A DNA stretch of 64,000 bases from an uncultured Ignisphaera sp. (GTDB taxonomy: Archaea > Thermoproteota > Thermoprotei_A > Sulfolobales > Ignisphaeraceae). The stretch covers positions 1 to 64,000 of the forward strand of contig CALJEI010000006.1 in the NCBI GenBank assembly GCA_938074605.1. Reading direction: 5' to 3'. The position numbers were made by a program, and so were the translations under genes. Below the pieces are notes generated by a model. The model saw nothing but the letters and a program-made list of their open reading frames with translations, was not told the origin of the DNA and made no database searches. Shown here in pieces: positions 54,277 to 63,952 of this stretch. Within the stretch, counting starts at the first letter, position 1. Each line of letters begins with the position of its first letter.

Positions 54277-55344
54277 CTAGTGGATTAGATTTAAAAATGT
54301 TTCAATAGGACTATAACCTAGTATAATAACTCCAATACCTCTATCTCTATTCCATATTATAAAGCCTGGAGTAGCATATATACCATATTCATACTGGGCT
54401 TCTTTAGAGTCTCTTGCTATAATTTCATCAACATTATACTTATTTATATCAGGTATCGAGCCATAGGCATCCTCTATTAGTTTAAGAACATCATCTGTGG
54501 TGGGGTGGATGTTTATATAGACCCTGTGATAAATTTCATTGATTAGCACATGTATTAATGTTGAGTTTTTACTCTCCATATATACTGCTACTAGATATCT
54601 ATGTATATCGTTGACTTCTGGATGTACTATTAAGTTCTTTAGTGCTAGTGCTATCGTGCCATTCTCTATATATTCTCTTAAAGCTGGGAGAATCTCAACA
54701 TAAAACTTTGCACAGTAGAGGCACCAGGCATCCTCATAAATAAAGATATAGTTCTTGGCATCAATAGAGCCGATAAGCGGCACTTCATCTTCATTAAATT
54801 TAGGCATCTTAATGGTCTCTAGATATATATTTGAATTGTTGAGTATAGGAACACCATAATAGCCATATATGTATGCATATGTTGCTGTTGTAATGTTGGG
54901 CTTTGAGATAAAGAATCCTTTTTCATTATCAAAGTATGCTTTAACTAGGTTAACTTTAGATAGATCAGCTGAAGTGCTATATATTCCAAATATTGGAAAT
55001 ACTGAATAGCTGGCTAGACTATTCCTCAACTCACTACTAAGGTCGTTATAGTTAACTATACATAGATTGAAGCTAATATTTATAGCATTGCTAGTATTTT
55101 TGGCAATAGCACTACTTATACTTGTAGAGAGCAGATTAAAGAGTTGCATATTTGGTTTAGTACTATGATATATTACGACAAAGGCATTTTCACTATTGTT
55201 ACATCTCCCACTTAGTTCAGTGATGGTCGGCGTCACTATAGCTTGCTGAGGGGTTATCACACCTCTGAGGTAGAAGAGCAGCGAGACTAATGCTATAGAA
55301 CTGGCTACAAGTAGGACTATTAATAGTATTATTGTTTTTTCCAA
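54277..55344 (-). CDS. Membrane-anchored DsbA-like thioredoxin-fold protein
   Basis: A 355-residue protein with an N-terminal transmembrane helix (about residues 4-27). The C-terminal half is a DsbA-type domain: IFIYEDAWCLYCAKFYVEILPAL supplies the redox CLYC, then helices, then YGIYATPGFIIWNRDRG, the cis-Pro loop. The N-terminal half (about 50-145, with FVVIYHSTKP and SVFPIFGIYS) may be a second thioredoxin-like domain that has lost its CxxC. It probably oxidises or isomerises disulfides outside the cell. The TTG start has a GTGA site. Confidence 0.8.
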   Translation of the reverse strand: MEKTIILLIVLLVASSIALVSLLFYLRGVITPQQAIVTPTITELSGRCNNSENAFVVIYHSTKPNMQLFNLLSTSISSAIAKNTSNAINISFNLCIVNYNDLSSELRNSLASYSVFPIFGIYSTSADLSKVNLVKAYFDNEKGFFISKPNITTATYAYIYGYYGVPILNNSNIYLETIKMPKFNEDEVPLIGSIDAKNYIFIYEDAWCLYCAKFYVEILPALREYIENGTIALALKNLIVHPEVNDIHRYLVAVYMESKNSTLIHVLINEIYHRVYINIHPTTDDVLKLIEDAYGSIPDINKYNVDEIIARDSKEAQYEYGIYATPGFIIWNRDRGIGVIILGYSPIETFLNLIH

Positions 55345-55416
55345 AACTTATCACTTTAAAATAAAATCTTTGTATAGGTTAATAAGTATAAATCACTGTC
55401 GCTAGAGGGAAGAACG

Positions 55417-56781
55417 TTACCCAATGAATGGTTTTAAGAAGTGTTGAGGTGTGTGGACAGGATTGATTTCATTTACATAGTTTGTCATCATCATCTCTCT
55501 AACTTTCTTAATTTCCCGTGTCTGTGAAACTATCCACGATAGTTTAACGTAGGCCGTCTCTGGTAGCATGTCATCTCCAGGTATAACCCCTATTTCAAGT
55601 AGTTTTCTACCAGTTGTATATACATTCATATTAACCCTTCCAAAAAGTGTTTGGATAGTCATTACTACAGGTATGCCCTCCTCTATAGCCCTCATTATAG
55701 ACTTTGTCACATGGCTACCTATATGGCCAAGACCAGTACCCTCTATAACTATACCATGAAATTTCTTATCGACTAGAAAATCTATTATTTCGCTTTGAAA
55801 TCCTGGATAGGCTTTAACTAAAGCCACCCTATCATCAAATCCTACTGATGCTATAACTTCCTCTCTGCTATTAGCCCTTGGGATATATCTGCTATTGATT
55901 AGTGAAAGCTCTTTTTTATGGAGATCCACTTTAGCTAGAGGTAGATCATTTATAGATTGAAAGGCATCCCTTCTACTACTATGCATCTTTCTAACCTTAA
56001 CACCTCTATGAACAAAAACATTACTATCTGAAGGTGTTGAGTGCATAACTACTACAACTTCTCCAAATGGTGCTTTAAGCGTAGTTATTACAGCAGCTAT
56101 TAGATTAAGAGCAGCATCTGCACTAGGTCTATCACTACTTCTTTGAGAGCCTACAAGAGCTATTGGGAATGGAAGGTTTCTAAGGGCAAAAGCAAGAGCA
56201 GATGCTGTAAAGCTCATAGTATCTGTGCCATGTGTAATTACAATACCCTCTACACCTGAGGAAATAGCCCTATATACATTTTCTGCAATAACCTCCCAGT
56301 GTTTTGGAGTCATATCTTCACTCAATATATTGAATAGAATCTCTGATTCATATTTAGCAAATTCGGCGAGCTCTGGAATAAGATCTAGAAGATCTGATGG
56401 TGTCATAGCAGGTTTAACAGCACCTGTTTCATATTCTACTCTACTGGCTATTGTACCACCACAACCAAAAATTTTAACCATAGGAAGACTAGTTGCTATA
56501 TCAATTTGAGACTCTCTACCAGTATGAGGAGTAGAAATACACTCACAAACCTCAATATTTTGAATATTATTAATGCTTACACCAATATTATAGCCATTAC
56601 TAAGCTTAACGATAATTGTATCAGAAGCGCTAAACTCATGTTTTGGCATTAGAAGCCCTTCTATAAATATGTTGCCACCTAGTATAATTCTAATTCTACA
56701 ACCAACTCCCACATCCAATTTCTCTAAAATATCTCTAACTCTACCACTATAGCCAGGTAGTCGATCAATCATCTTCATCAC
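55417..56781 (-). CDS. gatD: Glu-tRNA(Gln) amidotransferase subunit D
   Basis: A 454-residue archaeal GatD that releases ammonia from Asn/Gln so that GatE can convert Glu-tRNA(Gln) to Gln-tRNA(Gln). A beta-barrel N-terminal domain (1-90) precedes the L-asparaginase-like core: FGCGGTIASRVEYETGAVKP (Thr nucleophile), TPSDLLDLIPELA, VITHGTDTMSFTASALAF and VGSQRSSDRPSADAALNL. gatE is not in the window. GTG 56781 is accepted as the start. Confidence 0.95.
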   Translation of the reverse strand: MMKMIDRLPGYSGRVRDILEKLDVGVGCRIRIILGGNIFIEGLLMPKHEFSASDTIIVKLSNGYNIGVSINNIQNIEVCECISTPHTGRESQIDIATSLPMVKIFGCGGTIASRVEYETGAVKPAMTPSDLLDLIPELAEFAKYESEILFNILSEDMTPKHWEVIAENVYRAISSGVEGIVITHGTDTMSFTASALAFALRNLPFPIALVGSQRSSDRPSADAALNLIAAVITTLKAPFGEVVVVMHSTPSDSNVFVHRGVKVRKMHSSRRDAFQSINDLPLAKVDLHKKELSLINSRYIPRANSREEVIASVGFDDRVALVKAYPGFQSEIIDFLVDKKFHGIVIEGTGLGHIGSHVTKSIMRAIEEGIPVVMTIQTLFGRVNMNVYTTGRKLLEIGVIPGDDMLPETAYVKLSWIVSQTREIKKVREMMMTNYVNEINPVHTPQHFLKPFIG

Positions 56782-56942
56782 ATCTATAACCAGATTACAA
56801 TAGAGAGAAATATTAGCTTTTAGACAAAATCTATTCCTGTAAATTAAAAAACCTAAAGTAGTCCCATGGATATATTACTGAATAGTCATACACCATATCA
56901 TCATGGATATTACTGTGTATTTAAATGGATAGATGTTGAGTA

Positions 56943-58754
56943 TTAGATTTCCTCACCAACTGGGGCTATTTTCTCTATCTTTTTCATTTGTTTAAGATAC
57001 ATTTCATACATTTCCTTTGTGGTTGTTGCTTCATTTGGCGATTTATCTTCCCTCCACCTTATAAATCTAGGGAATCTTATTGATATACCAACATCTGGTT
57101 TAATCCAGCCTTTACAGCATGTATGTAGAGGTGATAGTGTGAGTTCAGCACCACTAACCTCCATGACAAGTACTGGTTCGAACCATACATCTACTTCTAT
57201 ATCACTATCAACTCTCTGATGTTTAAACGGTATTCTATATGGCTCTAACTTCTTTGGTAGACTAGCAAGTTCTTCGTCAGTAAATCCTGTACCCACTTTG
57301 CATACCGTCTTAAATCTATTTGATTCAGGATCATAGGCAGCAAGTAGAAGGGCTCCAAATGTACCTGCCCTCTTACCCCTGCCGTGAAAGGCACCAACAA
57401 CAACAAGATCAACAGTATCACTCATTTCACTCTTATAGTCTCTCTTGTATTTTATCCATAACCAGCCTCTTACTCCAGCTTGATATATTGAGTCAGGACT
57501 TAGCGACTTTATTACAAGGCCTTCACAGCCATTTTCTATGGCTTTTAGGAAGAATGTTTCAAGCTCCCTTGGGGTGGTAATGACAATACCATCAGCTAGA
57601 CTAAACACCTCTGATTCTACAATGATTCTCTTTAGCATCTCCTTTCTTTCAGTTAATGGTTTTGTAGTAAGGTCAAGGCCATCGACATAGAGACAATCAA
57701 ATACTTTTACAATAACGGGATACTCCTTTAGAGCCTCGTGAATATCCTTTTTTCTCTTTCTATGCATAAGCTCTTGAAATGGTCTAAAGTCTCCAGTTTC
57801 AGGATCTACTGTGATGATCTCACCCTCTATGATGGCTTCAAATGCATTGACATGTTTAAGCACCATCTCTACAACGTCTGGATATTGATGTGTTATTTCC
57901 TCTAGTCTTCTAGAGAATATCCACACTCTGTTTTCCTTCTTATGGATCTGTGCCCTTTCACCATCGTATTTAAATTCTGCTAGAGCTGGAGAACCAGCCT
58001 TAGTCAATATCTCATTGGGGTCACTAGCCCTTTCAGCTAGCATTGGCCTTAATGGAATTCCAGGTGTTGGCTTTATATATTTAATCTCTGAAACACCTTT
58101 TTCAGCAATAATTTTTGCTATTGCTCCAAGGTCTGGATATATATTGTATGTACGCTCAATAACATCCCTAGGAATACCAAATGCTGAAGCAAGTCCATCC
58201 ATAACAGTAGCTTCTCCAACACCTAGCCTAAGTCTACCTTCAACAAATCTAACAATGTACTTTGCTTCTTTAGCCTCAGCTTTTGCTAGAATTGCTGATA
58301 GAAGTCTTAACTTCATATCTCTACTACCTTCTCCTTGGAGGGAGGCTATTTTTACAAATGTACTATATACTTCATCCACGGTTAAGCTTTTTGATGGGGT
58401 AGCTCTGCTATTCTTTATAAAGCCCGCTAAACCCATAGTCTTTGAGGGTCTACCCGATTTAATTCTCTCTATGGCTAAACCATAGTCTCCTAGGCTCTTA
58501 TACAGCTTCTCAACTTCAGCCTCTTGAGTACCTGTAGCCATAGATATTGCTTTCTGAATACCCTTTTCAGCTATTCCAAGCTCTGGCATGCCCCTCCAAT
58601 CAGGCCATAGGATGCCGAGTATTATGTACACAACCTTGTCTATAACGTTAGTGGAGGTTTTTTTAAAGAGTGCAGCTAGTGCTGCAGCCTGTTGAATTTT
58701 ACTGCTGGTCTTTTCAAGGATGTCAAGAGTTTGTGCAATCAGTGAAAACTCCAT
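56943..58754 (-). CDS. lig: ATP-dependent DNA ligase
   Basis: A 603-residue archaeal replicative DNA ligase that joins Okazaki fragments. The N-terminal DNA-binding domain (1-230) contains the helical LGDYGLAIERIKSG. The nucleotidyl transferase motif I is EFKYDGERAQIH (Lys about 255), motif III is FEAIIEGEIITVDP, motif IV is EGLVIKSL and motif V is WIKYKRDY. The OB domain ends with PNEATTTKEMYEMYLKQ, a PCNA-proximal tail. A GGGG ribosome site lies before the ATG. Confidence 0.97.
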   Translation of the reverse strand: MEFSLIAQTLDILEKTSSKIQQAAALAALFKKTSTNVIDKVVYIILGILWPDWRGMPELGIAEKGIQKAISMATGTQEAEVEKLYKSLGDYGLAIERIKSGRPSKTMGLAGFIKNSRATPSKSLTVDEVYSTFVKIASLQGEGSRDMKLRLLSAILAKAEAKEAKYIVRFVEGRLRLGVGEATVMDGLASAFGIPRDVIERTYNIYPDLGAIAKIIAEKGVSEIKYIKPTPGIPLRPMLAERASDPNEILTKAGSPALAEFKYDGERAQIHKKENRVWIFSRRLEEITHQYPDVVEMVLKHVNAFEAIIEGEIITVDPETGDFRPFQELMHRKRKKDIHEALKEYPVIVKVFDCLYVDGLDLTTKPLTERKEMLKRIIVESEVFSLADGIVITTPRELETFFLKAIENGCEGLVIKSLSPDSIYQAGVRGWLWIKYKRDYKSEMSDTVDLVVVGAFHGRGKRAGTFGALLLAAYDPESNRFKTVCKVGTGFTDEELASLPKKLEPYRIPFKHQRVDSDIEVDVWFEPVLVMEVSGAELTLSPLHTCCKGWIKPDVGISIRFPRFIRWREDKSPNEATTTKEMYEMYLKQMKKIEKIAPVGEEI

Positions 58755-58814
58755 TTATTACCCCAAGTATACTAATTAGTTTTCAGAGTAGATATACTCT
58801 ACAGCACACAACCG

Positions 58815-58867
58815 ATGATGATAATCCGGCAAGAAGGACCGTTTATGACAGTTCAGAGTTACTCTGA
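58815..58867 (+). ncRNA. Weak C/D box sRNA candidate
   Basis: Plus strand between L35Ae and lig, antisense to both: box C ATGATGA (58815-58821) and box D CTGA (58864-58867), 53 nt end to end, with a 2-bp CC/GG terminal stem in kink-turn register. D' and C' are not convincing, and part of the region forms a CAGAG/CTCTG hairpin. May be chance. Confidence 0.2.
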
Positions 58868-58879
58868 GGAGGAAGCAGT

Positions 58880-59161
58880 TTATAGAAGTTCTATTGATGC
58901 CCCTAGAAGTTGGCCAGGGATATTCGGTTTAAACTTAACAATAACTATAGAATTTCTATAGCTATGGACCTTTAACACCCTACCCCTATATACATTACCA
59001 TAACCATCTCTAGCTATAGCCTTTGCACCAACCAGTAAGCCTACTCTCTTCCTATCAGTAAATACCCTTACCAGTACATGATCGTTATACTGCTTTGCAC
59101 ATCCTCTTCTATAACTAACAATAACTCCTATAGCCTTTAGGTGATGGCTGGGGGTATCCAA
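58880..59161 (-). CDS. rpl35ae: 50S ribosomal protein L35Ae
   Basis: A 93-residue ribosomal protein. AIGVIVSYRRGCAKQYNDHVLVRV, the basic YRGRVLKVHSYRNSIVIVKFKPNIPGQLLGASIELL and the length match the L35Ae/eL33 family of archaeal large subunits. The TTG start follows a GGTGAT ribosome site. It lies upstream of lig on the minus strand with 125 bases between. Confidence 0.88.
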   Translation of the reverse strand: MDTPSHHLKAIGVIVSYRRGCAKQYNDHVLVRVFTDRKRVGLLVGAKAIARDGYGNVYRGRVLKVHSYRNSIVIVKFKPNIPGQLLGASIELL

Positions 59162-59252
59162 ACCAAGATCACCATGGAGTAAAGTGTATATGGCGAGAAT
59201 TAAAAAGTTTAACTCACAATAAAAAATCTGTAGCTAAAATAGCCAATGGATT

Positions 59253-59912
59253 TTAAGCTGTGCCAGTGGCAGGTGCTGATGCTTTTTGCTGAATACCGCC
59301 AACAACAGGTAGCTCTGGGAATTTCTCCTTCATCCTCTGTTCAGCCACTATTCTAGCTTCGTCAAGGATCTTCCTAGCCTCGGGTGAGGCATATATGTCT
59401 CCAGTTGGCATACCAAGAGCCTCTCCAGCAGATATCACAACATCTCTTAGGCCCTCTTCAACTTCTGAAAGCTCTAGAGACATTTCAGGCATTATACCCT
59501 TTATAATCTGTCTAAGCTCCTTTACAACACCAACTACAGGAATTAACCCTGACATGATATCTCCCATAGTTATAACAGTATCAAGCCTTAAAGCAACTTG
59601 TTCTAGTGCTACCTGTGTTATTGTTAGCTGTTTAACCATCTTTCTAATCTCTGCAATTTCGTTAGCATACATAGTGGCTCTAACTTCATCACCTTGTGTT
59701 AAAGCATCTACTACTCTCTCAAATAGTGTTCTATCCCTTTCTCTGAGTCTTTCTATAAATACCTCAAGTCTACTAACCATAGCCCTTATCTTATAGTCGG
59801 CCATTACGAGCTTTTGCTTTATAGGCTCTTTACGCTTAAGGAGGTCCTTAAGCTTTTCACCTACAGTTGGTCCTCCAGCCCACCTTTTTTCAAAATCTGA
59901 GAGTGAAACCAT
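59253..59912 (-). CDS. ESCRT-III-like division protein (CdvB paralogue)
   Basis: About 219 residues of Snf7/ESCRT-III type. The alpha-helical core (FEKRWAG...KLVMADYKIRAMVSRLEVFIERLRERDRTLFERVVDALTQGDEVRATMYANEIAEIRKMVKQL) forms membrane-remodelling filaments at crenarchaeal division. The C-terminal FPELPVV resembles the MIM2 motif that binds the CdvC/Vps4 ATPase. It lacks the C-terminal winged helix that ties the main CdvB to CdvA, so it is more like CdvB1/B2. ATG 59912 is chosen with GGGA upstream; an earlier start lacks conservation. Confidence 0.85.
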   Translation of the reverse strand: MVSLSDFEKRWAGGPTVGEKLKDLLKRKEPIKQKLVMADYKIRAMVSRLEVFIERLRERDRTLFERVVDALTQGDEVRATMYANEIAEIRKMVKQLTITQVALEQVALRLDTVITMGDIMSGLIPVVGVVKELRQIIKGIMPEMSLELSEVEEGLRDVVISAGEALGMPTGDIYASPEARKILDEARIVAEQRMKEKFPELPVVGGIQQKASAPATGTA

Positions 59913-60096
59913 CTGTATTCCCACAGCTATGGTTGGAAGGAAATCAACATATAAAAAGTTAGGCCCATGGGTTACAGATATGTGGTGATGCAAGACATTA
60001 TAGCTTGTTTTAAAGGGTATTATGGGCCGACATCTTTAAAAATATTGATAGCGATTTTCATTACTACTGCTATTATCTAAATTTGGGGGCTTTAGC

Positions 60097-60687
60097 TTGA
60101 AGGCTATAGGGATATCAGGAGTTCCAGGAACGGGGAAAACAACACTTGCAAAAATGCTTTCAGAGTATCTGAAGATACCAACGATTGACTTAAGTGAATA
60201 TGCTATTAGAAATATGCTTATAATAGCATACGATTCTTCAATTCAAAGCTATATAGTGGATGAAGAAAGGCTGCAGCAGAGTATAGTAATGCTCTATCAG
60301 AATGAAGGACCACTAATAATAGATAGTCACTATGTTGAGATATTACCGCGGGAGATATTTGAAATAATATTTGTATTGAGGAGAAACCCTGATGAGTTAT
60401 TGAGTATACTGCTGTCACGTGGTTGGAGCAATAGAAAGGTTGCAGAAAATGTTGAGGCCGAGCTACTCTCCATATGCACTATTAACATTATTGAAGAACT
60501 AGGTGAAGATATAGTTATCGAAATAGATGTATCAAATAGAGATATAAGTGATGTAGCTAGAGAAACTATAGATATACTGTTTGGTGATAAGCCTGCTTAC
60601 TATGGTCATAGAATTGATTGGCTATCAATACTGTCTAGCGATAGAATTGATAGGATATTAGAATTTATAGAAAAGAATCGTATATAA
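60097..60687 (+). CDS. AK6/Fap7-like nucleoside monophosphate kinase
   Basis: A 196-residue P-loop kinase. GISGVPGTGKTTLAKML is the P-loop, then IDLSEYAI, VDEERL, IIDSHYVEILPREIFEIIFVLRRNPDELLSILLSRGWSNRKVAENVEAELLSIC, as in archaeal AK6 homologues, with the R..W and NVEAE blocks. AK6 acts in adenylate metabolism and small-subunit assembly. The start is TTG. It is divergent from the CdvB gene. Confidence 0.85.
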   Translation: MKAIGISGVPGTGKTTLAKMLSEYLKIPTIDLSEYAIRNMLIIAYDSSIQSYIVDEERLQQSIVMLYQNEGPLIIDSHYVEILPREIFEIIFVLRRNPDELLSILLSRGWSNRKVAENVEAELLSICTINIIEELGEDIVIEIDVSNRDISDVARETIDILFGDKPAYYGHRIDWLSILSSDRIDRILEFIEKNRI

Positions 60688-60779
60688 ATGACATATCCAT
60701 CAAATATTGAATAGATTGGTCTGATAAGGCTAACAGTTTATTTCATTTTAGAGCTAATAAGCATAGATAGGTAAAGAAT

Positions 60780-61172
60780 ATGTCTGAACAGACTCAAGTT
60801 CAAATACTACAAACAGCTATTACAGCTGAGGTTCCTCCTAATGCAGAACTTATTGAGATTAAGAAGATGGTTAGTGAAATTATTGAAAAGATAAATTCAA
60901 TAGGTAGTGAAGTTGTAGCATTTACACAGCATGTAAATACAATTAAAACACTTTCAATAATTCTTGGATCAATAGGTATCTGGAGATGTAGTTCATGTAA
61001 AATGAATGTAAATGGTGTATGTACTGGATGGAGGCTGCCAGAGGATCTAAGCAATAGTCTAAAGCATCTATTAAGTGATGACGCAGTAATTCAACAGGAA
61101 AATATATATAGGCTTAGAATAGATAGGCTTTCATTTATAGGCGCCATATGCCCTATATATATTCAGCGTTAG
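60780..61172 (+). CDS. Uncharacterised crenarchaeal protein with cysteine cluster
   Basis: A 130-residue protein. The N-terminal half is helical (LIEIKKMVSEIIEKINSIGSEVVAFTQHV), and the C-terminal half has IWRCSSCKMNVNGVCTGWRLPED and a later GAICPIYI, so four cysteines could bind zinc or an iron-sulfur cluster. No family is recognised. An AGGTA ribosome site precedes the ATG. It is convergent with the zinc-binding small-protein gene that follows. Confidence 0.65.
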   Translation: MSEQTQVQILQTAITAEVPPNAELIEIKKMVSEIIEKINSIGSEVVAFTQHVNTIKTLSIILGSIGIWRCSSCKMNVNGVCTGWRLPEDLSNSLKHLLSDDAVIQQENIYRLRIDRLSFIGAICPIYIQR

Positions 61173-61183
61173 CATCAAATTGT

Positions 61184-61435
61184 CTATAGAGCCTCAAGCT
61201 TCTTTTTTGTTTTTTCCCTTATTTCACTTATTCTATCCTCAAATTCTTTAATAGTCATCTTAACAGCATCCCCAAGATTCTTTTGGTCTAAATAGAGAAC
61301 AAGGCTTTTAAAGAATTTTATTGTACAAGATTTAGAATGGAATACTAGTTCCTGTCCACCAATATTGATTTTAATGCCTTGACCCTCGTAAAATATGCGG
61401 CCACATACAAGACACATAATTTTCTTATCTCCCAT
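61184..61435 (-). CDS. TRASH/zinc-knuckle-like small protein
   Basis: An 83-residue protein. IMCLVCGRIFYEGQGI and ELVFHSKSCTIKFFKSLVLYL have the CxxC...C arrangement of TRASH or YHS-type metal-binding knuckles, followed by a charged helix (EDRISEIREKTKKKLEAL). It may bind zinc or RNA; unknown. It follows the next small gene by 12 bases in the aminotransferase operon. Confidence 0.6.
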   Translation of the reverse strand: MGDKKIMCLVCGRIFYEGQGIKINIGGQELVFHSKSCTIKFFKSLVLYLDQKNLGDAVKMTIKEFEDRISEIREKTKKKLEAL

Positions 61436-61447
61436 TAATTAAACCCT

Positions 61448-61669
61448 CTATTTAATTTCTGTAGAGGAGCTCCTTTCTATCACATATTTGTCTAACTCTA
61501 GCCTCTTTATAATTTCTTCAGCCTTCTTTACAGCTTCGTCTAATTCGTCTGCTAATACATTAATGTATATTCTTGTCCCCTTTACCCTGAACCTAAATCT
61601 TTTGCCTGGCAAACCCTCATATTTATATACATCAACAAGTGTAAGCTCTATAACCATCTTTCTCCACAT
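61448..61669 (-). CDS. Small conserved-type protein, unknown
   Basis: A 73-residue protein with a beta-alpha-beta layout: VIELTLVDVYKYEGLPGKRFRFRVKGTRIYINVLADELDEAVKKAEEIIKRLELDKYVIERSS. The fold pattern resembles ribosomal L18a/LX-type modules, but this is only visual. Its ATG abuts the aminotransferase stop codon, implying translational coupling. Confidence 0.6.
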   Translation of the reverse strand: MWRKMVIELTLVDVYKYEGLPGKRFRFRVKGTRIYINVLADELDEAVKKAEEIIKRLELDKYVIERSSSTEIK

Positions 61670-63031
<1,362 letters not shown>

Positions 63032-63144
63032 TTAATACTTTAGCTAAAACATAAGATATGTAGCTAGTTAAATATTTTTTGTTTAAGATCTTCCACTGAA
63101 TATCTCAAGGTGTATTTCAAGGTCTCTATGCCGACCTAATACTA

Positions 63145-63162
63145 TGTATCATATCTGATACA
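63145..63162. promoter_or_regulatory. Inverted repeat in a divergent promoter region
   Basis: TGTATCA, loop TATC, TGATACA: a perfect 7-bp inverted repeat between the divergent aminotransferase and DUF2258-like genes. It could be an operator, for example for an Lrp-type regulator, or a chance hairpin. Confidence 0.3.
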
Positions 63163-63238
63163 AATGTTTCTATTAGAAAGTTGTGCTACAGTTAAGTTTA
63201 TCTATCCTGTTTAGAATAGGTATTTTTCGGGGAGATAT

Positions 63239-63952
63239 ATGCCGAGATTAAGCTCGGGCTTGGTTATAGCTGGAGCTTATGCAGATAAGATTAGACGTAC
63301 TATATTTGCTCAACTAAGAGACTATGTAAAGAAAGATAAAGAGTGGGGGCAAAAAATAGCATTTGCAGTAGCACAACTAAATAGAGTTTTGTACACCATA
63401 TTTGCTGAACAACTAAAGATTGATAAGGGTGATGTTGTAAGGATTAGAATAGACTATGATATAGACGAGAGTGGTAAGAATATTGTATGGAAGTGGGATA
63501 GTCTAACTGTTGAAGCATTTAGAAGAATTGCACAGGAGCAAATAGATTCAATTGTTAGACAATTGATATCTAAAGCAGCAGAAGTCGCACTAGCAGCAGT
63601 AGCATACAATTTAACGAAACTTGGTGAAACATTTGATGGCGATATAGTCTTTTCAGTGACTTTAAATGGTAAAGATGTAGGAGCAGCTATAGTCACTCCC
63701 ATTAACGAAACATTGGCTCTACTTAAGAGGGGAGGTGTTGTAGAACCAACGCCAGCAATATTTGAAAAAATAAGACTTGAGATACCAGTGGGTAGCACTA
63801 TAGAGGACATCTTAAAGAATGTTTTAGCCACAGTCATTCAGAGTGCAAGACATGTAAGCATTGATGAAGCCTTAAAAATGGTTAATGCAATTAGAGATAG
63901 AGTCTCTGTAAAGCCAATGTCTATATATATGGAGGTTGAGGAGGAGGGTTAA
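63239..63952 (+). CDS. DUF2258-like crenarchaeal protein
   Basis: A 237-residue protein that I associate with the archaeal DUF2258 family: LSSGLVIAGAYADKIRRTIFAQLRDYVKKD, AFAVAQLNRVLYTIFAEQLKIDKGDVVRIRIDYDI, and a charged C-terminus ending EVEEEG. A mixed alpha/beta soluble protein of unknown function. A strong GGGGAGA ribosome site precedes the ATG. It ends 48 bases before the window edge. Confidence 0.7.
   Translation: MPRLSSGLVIAGAYADKIRRTIFAQLRDYVKKDKEWGQKIAFAVAQLNRVLYTIFAEQLKIDKGDVVRIRIDYDIDESGKNIVWKWDSLTVEAFRRIAQEQIDSIVRQLISKAAEVALAAVAYNLTKLGETFDGDIVFSVTLNGKDVGAAIVTPINETLALLKRGGVVEPTPAIFEKIRLEIPVGSTIEDILKNVLATVIQSARHVSIDEALKMVNAIRDRVSVKPMSIYMEVEEEG

Noticed and set aside
56880-56910. 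C/D box RNA on the minus strand upstream of gatD
   Set aside because: A box C-like ATGATGA is present, but no CTGA box D follows on that strand.
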